From Betaproteobacteria bacterium (lineage in GTDB: Bacteria > Pseudomonadota > Gammaproteobacteria > Burkholderiales > Burkholderiaceae_D), in assembly GCA_013287275.1 (NCBI GenBank), contig JABDED010000002.1, forward strand, positions 1 to 64,000: a stretch of DNA of 64,000 nt, written 5' to 3'. The notes under the pieces are model-generated. The model saw only the letters and a list, made by a program, of their open reading frames with translations. It was not told where the DNA came from and did no database searches. Shown in pieces: positions 23,390 through 32,893 of this stretch (the first letter of the stretch is position 1; each line of letters opens with the position of its first letter). The translations under genes were made by a program, and so were the position numbers.

Positions 23390-24715
23390 TCAGCCGGGCT
23401 TGGCCATTTTGACCAGCTGGCCGCCCTTCATCACAAAACCGACCTTGGTCAGGCTGCCGACATCGGCCAGCGGATCGGCAAAGACCGCAATGATATCTGC
23501 ATATTTGCCCGCCTTGATACTGCCCACATCCTTTTTCATGCCCAGCAAATCAGCCGCGCTGATGGTGGCGGCCTGTATCGCCTGCATCGGCGTCATCCCG
23601 TACTTCACCATATAGAAAAATTGCCTGGCATTGTCGCCATGCGGATAAACGCCGGCGTCGGTGCCGAAGGCCATATGGTCGCCGCCTTCCAGGGCTTTGC
23701 GGAAATTGTCCCTTTGCTGCTGGCCTATTTCTTTTTCCTTCAGCAGCGACTCCGGCAGGAAACCGGCTTTTTCACCTTCGCTCAGGATATAGTCATCGTT
23801 ATAGATATCCATGACCAGCCAGGTGCCTTTTTCACGCGCCAATTTTATGCCTTCGGCATCAATCAGGCTGGCATGCTCCACCGAGTCCACGCCGGCCCGT
23901 ATCGCGTCATTGATGCCACTGGCGCCATGTGCATGGGCAGCCACCTTACGCCCTAGCTTGTGTGCTTCGGCCACGATGGCCTGCATTTCTTCCAGCGTAT
24001 ATTGCTGCGCCCCTGCCGCGTCGCCCTTGGACAAAACTCCGCCGGTGGCGCAGATCTTGATCACGTCTGCGCCATATTTGACCATTTCCCTGACCTTGGC
24101 CCGCGCAGCCCAGGGTCCGTCGGCCACGCCGCGGCCGACATCGTTATACTCGGCCGGCAGCAAGTTGTTGTCGCAATGACCACCCTTGATGCCTATCGCG
24201 TACGCGGATACCAGCATGCGCGGGCCCGGCGTATCGCCGTCATTGATCGCGTCGCGCAGGGCGACGTCGCCGAAGCCGTCGGCGCCGACATTGCGCACAG
24301 TGGTAAATCCGGCGTTCAGCGTATCGCGCGCTGCCCGCACGCCATATAAGGCGGCCCGCACCGAAGAAGTCGCCAGGCCGGAGTAGCCGTGCTCATGCGG
24401 ATTGCTGGTCAGGTGCGTGTGCGAGTCTATCAGGCCGGGCAAGACGGTCGCCGCCGACAGGTCTATGATTTTTGCGCCCGCCGGCAGCTTCTCGGTCGCT
24501 GCAGGGCCAACCGAAACAATGCGTTCACCCTGGATGACGATCAACTGGTCGATCAGGACCCTGGCGCTTTCCACGTCAACCAGTTTCCCGGCCTTGATGA
24601 CGGTAATCGATTGCTCGTCAGGCGCCGCGGCATGGCTGAAAGCGGTGCCCAGCAGCAGCGCGCAGGCGGCAAGTTGGAATCTGGACCGCAATTTTTTTTG
24701 CAAGACTTTACTCAT
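23390..24715 (-). CDS. Secreted amidohydrolase family protein (imidazolonepropionase/prolidase-like)
   Basis: 441 aa; TVLPGLIDSHTHL, AHAHGASGINDAIRAGVDSVEHA, GTDAGVYPHG, DVGSIKAGKYADIIAV. Confidence 0.9.
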   Translation of the reverse strand: MSKVLQKKLRSRFQLAACALLLGTAFSHAAAPDEQSITVIKAGKLVDVESARVLIDQLIVIQGERIVSVGPAATEKLPAGAKIIDLSAATVLPGLIDSHTHLTSNPHEHGYSGLATSSVRAALYGVRAARDTLNAGFTTVRNVGADGFGDVALRDAINDGDTPGPRMLVSAYAIGIKGGHCDNNLLPAEYNDVGRGVADGPWAARAKVREMVKYGADVIKICATGGVLSKGDAAGAQQYTLEEMQAIVAEAHKLGRKVAAHAHGASGINDAIRAGVDSVEHASLIDAEGIKLAREKGTWLVMDIYNDDYILSEGEKAGFLPESLLKEKEIGQQQRDNFRKALEGGDHMAFGTDAGVYPHGDNARQFFYMVKYGMTPMQAIQAATISAADLLGMKKDVGSIKAGKYADIIAVFADPLADVGSLTKVGFVMKGGQLVKMAKPG

Positions 24716-24952
24716 CGGGCTCTCTTACTCTCTTATTATCTGGGCGAATTCATCGGAATAAAAAACTGCCTCATTCTATCTGTGCTGACAAAATTGAGCA
24801 GTATTTCTATGGCGGGTGGAACTGTTACAAATTCCCCCGATACGGCCCATTGCCCTGGCCCCGAATCCGGCCCATCCGAGAACCAGCCTCCACCCCGCCG
24901 ATATTAAAGGGGGCACTACCGAATTTTCACTCGCCTTTTCAGCTTTTCGACG

Positions 24953-24966
24953 AGCAAACGTTTGCT
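24953..24966. promoter_or_regulatory. 14-bp perfect palindrome AGCAAACGTTTGCT resembling LacI/PurR-family operators
   Basis: Direct sequence; lies in the divergent gap between 24715 (-) and 25223 (+). Confidence 0.45.
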
Positions 24967-25222
24967 TATTCCGGGAAAAACTGTGATTCCCCCAACAATG
25001 CGGGCACAATATATTTCTGGGATACATTATCTTTTATCCATCGTTCAACTATTTGTGTCAATATTAATACTGGCAAGCTTAGCGGGCCGCGAGCACATGG
25101 CGCGGATCGGCATTCATCAAAAAACAACACTTGCTCAGCTTATTTATCATGGCTCCGGTTCATTCCAGTACAGCAAAAATCATGCTTCATCTGCCGATGC
25201 CTTGCATTTGCCTAGATAAAAA

Positions 25223-26065
25223 ATGAAATATTCCCGGCTTAGCATCAAGATTACCCTGCCAATTGCGCTGATCTCTGCGCTGGCAATCGGGCTCACCGCA
25301 TTCCTGAACATTGGAAAATTTGAACGCTCGCTGACAGAACTGGAAAGCTCGCGCCTGCAATTTGTGCTGGGCGACCTCAAGAGCAATCTGGAAACCGGCC
25401 TGGACCTGGGCCTGGCGCTAGACGGCCTGGGAAACGCGCAAGCAGTGATTGATGCAGGCAGGCTGCAAGACGGGAGCATCCTGTCCATCCATGTCTATGA
25501 CGATGCCGGCAAGGGAATATTCCACAGTGGCGACGCCACCGACAGCCTTGAAATTCCGTCATCGTGGAAGCGGGTGTTGCAGGCCCAGGAGGGGCGCGGC
25601 TGGTACCTTGCGGAAGGCAATACCCTGGTCGTCGGCGTTCCGCTCACTAGCAACATCAAGCCCAACGCCGGCAGCATCGTGCTGCGCTACTCAAGGTCCG
25701 TACATGATGCCACACTGGCCTCGCTGGGCAAGGAGTTGCTGATAGCGTCCTTGCTTGCCATCGCAGTCACTGCAATCCTGGTTTTTTTCGGCATTAACCT
25801 GCTGGTCGCAAAAACCAATCGCAGGCTGACCCGTATAGTGCAGACGCTGGAACGCTCGCTGATCGACCCGGCGCCACTGCCCGATAGCGATATGGATGAA
25901 GACAGCTTGCTGAACCAGGTCATCCATTCTTCCGGCGCGGCGATGCAAGACCTTTCCCTGGTACGCAAGACCCTCGCCGATTCTCTCGACAAACAAACCC
26001 TGGGGGGCACCGCCGCCAATGCAGATGCAAACGCAGTAGAGCAAAAGCGCGCGGGACAGATATGA
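25223..26065 (+). CDS. Membrane-anchored extracytoplasmic sensor-like protein with no recognisable output domain
   Basis: TM near residues 12-30, ~130-aa periplasmic domain, second TM (LLIASLLAIAVTAILVFFGINLLV), short coiled cytoplasmic tail. Confidence 0.75.
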   Translation: MKYSRLSIKITLPIALISALAIGLTAFLNIGKFERSLTELESSRLQFVLGDLKSNLETGLDLGLALDGLGNAQAVIDAGRLQDGSILSIHVYDDAGKGIFHSGDATDSLEIPSSWKRVLQAQEGRGWYLAEGNTLVVGVPLTSNIKPNAGSIVLRYSRSVHDATLASLGKELLIASLLAIAVTAILVFFGINLLVAKTNRRLTRIVQTLERSLIDPAPLPDSDMDEDSLLNQVIHSSGAAMQDLSLVRKTLADSLDKQTLGGTAANADANAVEQKRAGQI

Positions 26066-28242
26066 CCAGATCGACCTATCTCGGCCCGGTCAGGAATTTA
26101 TTCCTGTTTTCCTTGCTGATATTGCTGCTGTCGCAGGCCGCCATCTCCATCTATGCATGGTCATCCATCGAGAAGCGCGTCCTGCCCGAACTGGATAGCA
26201 AGGCAGCAACCGTGGGAGACTCCATCGCCCATAAAATCCAGCATGCGCTCGCTTACCAGGTGCCCTTCGACAAGATCACCGGGGTCACGGATTTTTTTGA
26301 CGACATCCTGCAAAAGAACGCGGATATCGCCTTCCTGGTTTTATGCGACTCGCGGGATAAGGTCCTGTCTGCCAGCGGCATCAGCACCGCGCAGGCGCGC
26401 AAGGTTTTGGGGGAAAGCAGCCGCACCGAAGTCATGCAAAATATCGGCCGGACGCTGCGGGTGGTGACAGATGAGGGCACGTCTGCCGAAAAACCCTATA
26501 TGGATACCAGCATTCCCGTGGTCTACAACGGCGACGTGGTCGGGCTGGTGCACATAGGCGTGGAGCAGCACTACATCGCCGGCCGTATCAGCGAACTGCG
26601 GTACGACATAGGAATCATCTTGCTGACCAGCCTGCTGATCGCATTTGAAATCCTGCAATTCATCATCGCGCGCCATTTTTCCACGCCCATACACCAGATC
26701 TCGGACATGATGGAGCAGATGGCGGCCAGCAATTTCAGGAACCGGCTCGCCACCAATACCGGCGAGCAGCTGGGCACCATTGCCGAAGGACTGAATGCGC
26801 TGGCCGCAAAGATCAACCAGGCTTTCCACGACATCGTGCAGATTACCGGTACGGCGGCGGGCAAAAGCGCACAGGTGCGGGAATCCTGGTCGGCGATGCT
26901 GGCGCAGCTGCGCGCCCGGCACAGTTTTGCCGAGACGGGGAAAGTAAGCGACTTGGCCCAGCCGCGCGTGAATGCGATACGGATACTGACTTTCCTGTTC
27001 ATGTTCGCCGAGATGCTGTCGCGCCCCTTCCTGCCGTTGTATGCGGGCTCGCTGCCCAGCTCAGGCCCGGGCATTCCGGCCAGCATGCAGGCCAGCCTGC
27101 CTATCAGCTGCTTTTTGCTGGCCGTAGCGCTGGCGATGCCGTTTGCGGGCAACTGGTCGGACCGGTTGGGCCGGCGCCGCAGTTTTGTGCTGGGCGCACT
27201 GACCGTGGCTGCCGGCCTGGTGATAACAGGCATGCTGCCGGATTTTACCGCGCTGCTGCTGGCGCGCACGATGACCGGCATAGGCTATGCGATCATGTTC
27301 ATGTCTTGCCAGGGCTATGTGATCGACCATACCGATGCCGACAATCGTACCCAAGGCATGGCTACTTTCGTCAGCGCGATCATGGTAGCGGAAATCTGCG
27401 CGCCGGCGGTAGGCGGCATCCTGGCCGACCGCATAGGCTACCAGCTGGTATTCATCGCCGGTGCCGCAGTCGCGCTGACCGTCGCAGGCTTGGCGATCAG
27501 TATCCTGGATAATCAAACGGCCAGCTCCGGCCGGGGCGGAAAACCGCCCGGCGGCTTCGGCAAAGGGCTTGCCAGCCTGGCCCGGAATTACCGCTTTGTT
27601 GCGCTATCCGTATTGACCGGCATTCCCGCCAAGCTGATTTACTCCGGTTTCCTGATCTACCTGGTGCCGACCTTGCTGAGCGACCTGGGCAGCACCAAAT
27701 CCGAAATAGGCCGCTATGCAATGATCTATGGTTTTGCCGCATTGCTGCTGTCGCCGCTGTTTGCCAGGCTGACCGACCGCTATCGCGCCCACGCAGGCAT
27801 GGTGGCAACCGGCGGCGTACTCACCGGTGTCGGCCTGCTGCCGGTACTCCTGTCTGCACAGCCTGCGATGGTCTTGCTGGGCATCGCCTGCCTGGGCATA
27901 GGCCAGGCGATGAGCATATCCGCGCAACTGGTGCTGGTGTCCAGACTGACCCGCAATGAGGCGCAGATCCACGGCCCGACCATGACCCTCGGTATTTTTC
28001 GACTGATAGAGCGGCTGGGCGCCGCGGCGGGACCGGCACTGGCTGCGGCGCTGGCCGCATCACACGGAGCGCAGCAGGCGATGGTGATATTGGGCATCTT
28101 AGGCCTGGCGTCGGCCAGCTTGTTTGCAGTGTTTTTTGCAGTGGCGGGGTTGGGCCCGGAGACGCAAGCCGTGCAGAGACAGGGGCAGGGGCAGCAGCAA
28201 GAAGAAAACAGGCAAGCCATATTACAAGGTGAGACCTCATGA
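26062..28242 (+). CDS. Chimeric protein: periplasmic sensor + HAMP fused to a C-terminal MFS transporter
   Basis: Single 726-aa ORF: TM-sensor-TM, HAMP (ARHFSTPIHQISDMMEQMAASNF), then 12-TM MFS with GNWSDRLGRRRSFVLG motif; 4-nt overlap with the preceding gene. Confidence 0.85.
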   Translation: MTRSTYLGPVRNLFLFSLLILLLSQAAISIYAWSSIEKRVLPELDSKAATVGDSIAHKIQHALAYQVPFDKITGVTDFFDDILQKNADIAFLVLCDSRDKVLSASGISTAQARKVLGESSRTEVMQNIGRTLRVVTDEGTSAEKPYMDTSIPVVYNGDVVGLVHIGVEQHYIAGRISELRYDIGIILLTSLLIAFEILQFIIARHFSTPIHQISDMMEQMAASNFRNRLATNTGEQLGTIAEGLNALAAKINQAFHDIVQITGTAAGKSAQVRESWSAMLAQLRARHSFAETGKVSDLAQPRVNAIRILTFLFMFAEMLSRPFLPLYAGSLPSSGPGIPASMQASLPISCFLLAVALAMPFAGNWSDRLGRRRSFVLGALTVAAGLVITGMLPDFTALLLARTMTGIGYAIMFMSCQGYVIDHTDADNRTQGMATFVSAIMVAEICAPAVGGILADRIGYQLVFIAGAAVALTVAGLAISILDNQTASSGRGGKPPGGFGKGLASLARNYRFVALSVLTGIPAKLIYSGFLIYLVPTLLSDLGSTKSEIGRYAMIYGFAALLLSPLFARLTDRYRAHAGMVATGGVLTGVGLLPVLLSAQPAMVLLGIACLGIGQAMSISAQLVLVSRLTRNEAQIHGPTMTLGIFRLIERLGAAAGPALAAALAASHGAQQAMVILGILGLASASLFAVFFAVAGLGPETQAVQRQGQGQQQEENRQAILQGETS

Positions 28243-29279
28243 CGACGACCCGCCGCCAATTACTGCAGGCTGGGCTGGCATCCGCGATACTGCCGACAGT
28301 AGTTACTGCCGCGGCCAGCGGCGTGAGCACCGCAACGTCGAGGGACAAAACGGCACGTCCGTATCGCATTTTCATGATCTTGTATCGCGGCGAGACGGAA
28401 GTCGAAAAAGGTTTCAGGGCCTACCTGGAAAGCCGCGCCATTCCGGTGGAACTTGTCATTCGGGACGTCGGCCAGGACATAGGCAAGGTCCCGGGCCTGA
28501 TCGCCGAGGCCCGCGCGCTGCGCGCAGACCTGGTCTACACCTGGGGTACGCCGGTCACACTGGCAGTGGCGGGCAAGAGACGCGACGTGGATACTACGAA
28601 GAATATTACCGAGATACCGCTCGTATTCACGATGGTTGCCTCACCTGAAACCTCGGGCCTGGTAGAGCCGCGTACTTCTTCCGGGCGCAATATTACCGGC
28701 GCCAGCCACGTGGTTCCGCTGAGCCAGCAACTGGGCGCCATCCGTGCCTACCGCCCTTTGAAGAGCCTGGCCGTGATCTATAATCCGGCCGAGCCGAACT
28801 CGCGGCTGAATGTGGAAGAGTTGCGCGCTGCATCGACCCGCGAGCGCTTCCCGCTGTTCGAGCAGGCGGTTCCGCTGGATGACAAGGGACAGGCTGTCGT
28901 TGCCGCATTGCCGCAGCTGATAGAAGGCATCGCCAAACGCGGCCCGCAATTGCTGTATCTGGGGCCGGACAGCTTTATCGGCGCCAATTGCAAGCTGATC
29001 ACTGAAACCGCGCTGCAATTCCACCTGCCCTGTTTCTCTGCAACGGAGATTGCCTTGCGCAACGGCAGGGCCCTGTTCGGCCTGGTATCGCGTTATGAAG
29101 CAGTCGGCCGGCTGACCGCGCGCATGGCAGAGCAGATACTGGTGAAAAAAATGCGCCCGCAAGATATCCCCATAGAAACCCTGGCCCGCTTTTCCTACCT
29201 GGTGAATATGTCGGTTGCTGCCAGCCTGGATGCGTATCCGCCACTGAAGGTCATCAATTATGCGGAGATGATAGGGTGA
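28239..29279 (+). CDS. ABC transporter substrate-binding protein (PF04392-like) with no adjacent permease or ATPase
   Basis: 346 aa, RR-type signal TTRRQLLQAGLASAIL; LKSLAVIYNPAEPNS, RGPQLLYLGPDSF; 4-nt overlap. Confidence 0.8.
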   Translation: MTTTRRQLLQAGLASAILPTVVTAAASGVSTATSRDKTARPYRIFMILYRGETEVEKGFRAYLESRAIPVELVIRDVGQDIGKVPGLIAEARALRADLVYTWGTPVTLAVAGKRRDVDTTKNITEIPLVFTMVASPETSGLVEPRTSSGRNITGASHVVPLSQQLGAIRAYRPLKSLAVIYNPAEPNSRLNVEELRAASTRERFPLFEQAVPLDDKGQAVVAALPQLIEGIAKRGPQLLYLGPDSFIGANCKLITETALQFHLPCFSATEIALRNGRALFGLVSRYEAVGRLTARMAEQILVKKMRPQDIPIETLARFSYLVNMSVAASLDAYPPLKVINYAEMIG

Positions 29280-29980
29280 GCGGGCCTGACCTGCAATTCA
29301 GCTGGCGCAGGCTGCAAGCGTCGGAGGCCGGACTTGCGCACGGCGTACACCTGCTGGCGATTGCCGATCAGGCCTTCGGCCTGGTCCGCCCGGACGAGCT
29401 ACCCCATTTTGTCGCCCACACCGATGCTGGGGGCCAGGCCGGCGTGATCATCGGCTGCTTCTGCCATGCAGCGGCGATTACAGCAGGGTTAGCGGGAAAA
29501 ATGGTGGCATACGGCGTACTCGGCATGAATTCAGCGACCAGTGCGCACATGGCAGATTTGCTGAATGTTCCGCCATCGGCCAACGGCCGTTTTGCGATAC
29601 TGGACGGCGTCGCCTGCCTGCCCGCCTGGCGGGGCTATGGCTTGCACCGGGATTCGATACAGGCGCGCCTGACTCACGCGCACAGCCTGGGACGCACGCT
29701 GATAGGCGCCACCGTGTCGCCCGAAAACACGGTCAGCCTGCGCGGCCTGATGGAAGCCGGATTCCTGGTCACCAACTTCGCGATGATGTATGGCGGCCTG
29801 GCCCGCTTCATTTTGCAAAAAAACCTGGAACTGCCCGCCGCTGCATGGTCGCTGGAGCAAAAAATCGACACCTGCAACCGCTCGGCGCACCAGGCCGCCC
29901 TGGCGCTGGGCCTGTCCGCATTTGCGTGCGGCCAGGCAGGAAGCGGGAACTGGCAACTGCACTACGGCTATCGCATATGA
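29276..29980 (+). CDS. GNAT-like N-acetyltransferase
   Basis: LDGVACLPAWRGYGLHRDSIQ (acetyl-CoA-loop-like), ATVSPENTVSLRGLMEAGF; GTG start overlapping the preceding stop by 4 nt. Confidence 0.7.
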   Translation: MSGPDLQFSWRRLQASEAGLAHGVHLLAIADQAFGLVRPDELPHFVAHTDAGGQAGVIIGCFCHAAAITAGLAGKMVAYGVLGMNSATSAHMADLLNVPPSANGRFAILDGVACLPAWRGYGLHRDSIQARLTHAHSLGRTLIGATVSPENTVSLRGLMEAGFLVTNFAMMYGGLARFILQKNLELPAAAWSLEQKIDTCNRSAHQAALALGLSAFACGQAGSGNWQLHYGYRI

Positions 29981-29986
29981 CCACTA

Positions 29987-32686
29987 TCAACCGCCAGGAT
30001 TATCCAGACCTGGAGCTTCGCTACGCTGCCCGGACTTCCTCCGCTGCTGCTCCCTGTCCCTTTGCCGCAGCACGTCTATCATCACATTGAAGGTGCGCGC
30101 CAGGCGCCCCAGTTCGTCATTCGAAGTCACCTTGATATTCGCCTTTTCGTAATCGCCGCTCTTCAAGGCATGCGCAGCGACGGTCAGGCGTTCTATCGGC
30201 CGCACGATACTGCGTGCAAACAAGACCGCCAGCAATAAAAATACCAGGCCGACCACGATCACGCTGTACAGGACATTGGTGAACAGGTGGTTCAGCGGCT
30301 GCTCAAAGGACAGGCGCGATTCCGTCACGCCCACCACCCAGTTATGTCCCTTGACCGGCGCATACCCGGCAATTTCTTCTGCATTGGAAATGCTGGAGCG
30401 GTAGCTGATATTGCCGGTATTGCCGGCGCCTACCATCGCCCTGGCCAGGTCCGGCATGTTCAGGCTTTCTATCCTGTCGCGCCTGAAGCGCTGGTCGGCG
30501 ACGATCTGCTGCAATTTTTCCGGCGGCAGCGGCACCAGGCTGCGGTATAGCTCGGCCTGGTTGGGATGGTAGATCAGCACGCCGTCGCCGTCGATCAGGA
30601 AAGGCACCAGGTTGACCCTGCGTATGTCGCCCAGTATGCTGGCAATGCTGGAGCCCTTGATGCGCAACACGATCGCGCCTATCACCTTGCCTTCGCCATC
30701 GACCACCGGATTGGAATAATAGACGCCGGCGGCGCCGGCGGTCGAGCCGACCACCATGCCTGTCATATGCGGCCGCCCTGCCATCGCCTCCTTGAAATAT
30801 TCGCGGAACTTGAAGTTCTTGCCGGTAACGCCGGCATCATTGGAGACCAGCGCATTGCCTTCCTTGTCCATCACAATCAGCGGATGCACGTCGGGGTTGG
30901 ATTTGGCCAGCCCCGCTAATTTATTGCTGATGGCAACCCCGGCCGCATCGCCGGGATGCTCAAGGAAGCTGACGAAATCCTGGTCGGTTCCCAGGTAATT
31001 GGCAAGATTGCGGCTATCGTTGATCAGTTGCGACACGCGCCCGGCTGAGCTCTGCGCGTGCTGTTCCAGATCGCGCAATTCGCCGGCCGATACGGTACGC
31101 AAGGTCGCATTCAAGTTGTAGTAAGCAACGATCAGCATGGGCAGCAGCGCCGCCAGCACCATAGCCAGCGTCATCTTGACCACCATGGGCCAGGAAGCCG
31201 GCCGTAATATCGCCCTGCCGAAGCGCGACAGCCAGGATTTCAGCAGCTTGGGAGATTCCAGCAGCGTGCGCCAACTCTCGCCGACCAGGCTTTCGTTCTC
31301 GCCGGAGCGCAGCGCATCTTGCCAGCTCAGGCTGCCTGCATGCGCGGCAAACAGCGCTTGCCGGAATGCAGCCACGTCCTGCGGCCGGTCCTTCGCTTCC
31401 AGCGTCAGCGCCCAGTCTATCGCCTGCAAAAACTCAGTGCCATAGCGGCCGCTGCCGGCCTGTGCCGCAGGCGCCATCGTATCGTCTATCCTGCGCTCCG
31501 GCGCCGGCACAGGCTTGCCGCCGGAGACCATCCAGTATAACGTCGCGCCTAGTGCGTAGATGTCGGTCGCAGGCCCCTGGTCTGCCGCCTCATATTGCTC
31601 ATACGGTGCGTAGCCGGGCGTGACCACATTCGCCATCTTGTGCCGCTCGCCGGCGGTCTGCCTGGCGGCGCCAAAATCCAGCAAGACCAGGCTGCCGTCT
31701 TCATGCCGCACATAAATGTTGTCGGGCTTGATATCCCGGTGCAGGTAGCCGGCATCATGCACCACGGACAGGCCTTCCAGCAGCGGCTGCACCAGCAACA
31801 GCAGATCCGCCTCCGTCATCGCCTTGTGCCGCGGCCACCATTCTTTCAGCGGCTTGCCGCGCTCGTATTCCAGCACCATATAGGCGGTGCGATGCGCCTC
31901 GAAAAAACGCGCCACCCTGACGATATTCGGATGCCTGAAAGTGGCCAGCGTGCGCGCTTCGACCAGAAAGCTTTCCAGTCCATGCTGATAAAACTCCCTG
32001 TCCTCGGGCCAGCGCGGCGTCACCGATTTATCCGATGCGCGATAGGCGAAATCGCCCGGCAGGTATTCCTTGATCGCCACCTTCACATTCAGGTGGATGT
32101 CGGTCGCCAGATAGGTGATGCCGAAACCGCCACGCCCCAGCACGCTATCGATGCGATACTCCAGCAGATGGAAGCCCACCGGCAGCGCCAGCATGTCTTC
32201 CTTGCTGTCGGCATCTGCCGCCGGCAAGGGCAGGATGTCGTCGACTCCCGGTGGTGGCGGCGCCAGCAGGTGCGCGATGCCGGAGGTGGAAGTAGAGGCT
32301 GGCCCGGTTGCGACAGCTGTTGCCGTTGAGGGACTTGACACGTGCAGCACCGTCATGTCGTCATCGACGGGCGTCGATGACGCCGGCCCAGGCGCAGCCG
32401 CTACCTCGCCCCCCCGTTCGATAGAGGCATGGGATTTGCTGATCAGCGCCTGCACTTCCTGTTCCTTGACGCGCCTTAGTTTCCGTTCCAGTTCGACCAC
32501 GGTTTCCAGCGCGCGTACCCGTTTTTCCAGACTGGAGCTATCAGCGGATTTTTCCGCCGCCAGCGCGGGCTGCGAAGGCACGGGGGCCGACGTGTAGCCC
32601 GCATGAGGGCCGGCAAACTGCTGCCCATCCATAGATGGACTGGCAGCCTCTACCATATCCGCGCCTTCATTCATGCTTGTTCCCAT
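29987..32686 (-). CDS. Ser/Thr protein kinase with C-terminal periplasmic dCache-like sensor and terminal HAMP (PpkA-type)
   Basis: LGRGGFG, HRDIKPDN, DFGAA; TM; Cache-like ectodomain; TM; HAMP (ARSIVRPIERLTVAAHALKSGDY). Confidence 0.88.
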   Translation of the reverse strand: MGTSMNEGADMVEAASPSMDGQQFAGPHAGYTSAPVPSQPALAAEKSADSSSLEKRVRALETVVELERKLRRVKEQEVQALISKSHASIERGGEVAAAPGPASSTPVDDDMTVLHVSSPSTATAVATGPASTSTSGIAHLLAPPPPGVDDILPLPAADADSKEDMLALPVGFHLLEYRIDSVLGRGGFGITYLATDIHLNVKVAIKEYLPGDFAYRASDKSVTPRWPEDREFYQHGLESFLVEARTLATFRHPNIVRVARFFEAHRTAYMVLEYERGKPLKEWWPRHKAMTEADLLLLVQPLLEGLSVVHDAGYLHRDIKPDNIYVRHEDGSLVLLDFGAARQTAGERHKMANVVTPGYAPYEQYEAADQGPATDIYALGATLYWMVSGGKPVPAPERRIDDTMAPAAQAGSGRYGTEFLQAIDWALTLEAKDRPQDVAAFRQALFAAHAGSLSWQDALRSGENESLVGESWRTLLESPKLLKSWLSRFGRAILRPASWPMVVKMTLAMVLAALLPMLIVAYYNLNATLRTVSAGELRDLEQHAQSSAGRVSQLINDSRNLANYLGTDQDFVSFLEHPGDAAGVAISNKLAGLAKSNPDVHPLIVMDKEGNALVSNDAGVTGKNFKFREYFKEAMAGRPHMTGMVVGSTAGAAGVYYSNPVVDGEGKVIGAIVLRIKGSSIASILGDIRRVNLVPFLIDGDGVLIYHPNQAELYRSLVPLPPEKLQQIVADQRFRRDRIESLNMPDLARAMVGAGNTGNISYRSSISNAEEIAGYAPVKGHNWVVGVTESRLSFEQPLNHLFTNVLYSVIVVGLVFLLLAVLFARSIVRPIERLTVAAHALKSGDYEKANIKVTSNDELGRLARTFNVMIDVLRQRDREQQRRKSGQRSEAPGLDNPGG

Positions 32687-32893
32687 CGTCAACTATTGAT
32701 CTGCCTGGCCAGGCCGGATATTGAATATTGCAATGCATCATCGCTGATTGATATGCATCGATTTATGTGCGCACGAGGCAGCTAAAAAACCCACGGTGCG
32801 CATCGATTTTACGCTGACGCCATTTGCTTCCATGCTACCATAATGATATGCATCCGCCGTCAAAAACCATGGCAGGCACACATTGGAGTCCCC

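Noticed and set aside
24962-25219. 85-aa plus-strand ORF in the divergent gap before the sensor operon
   Set aside because: AT-rich promoter-like region, no convincing SD, overlaps alternative frames of similar length.
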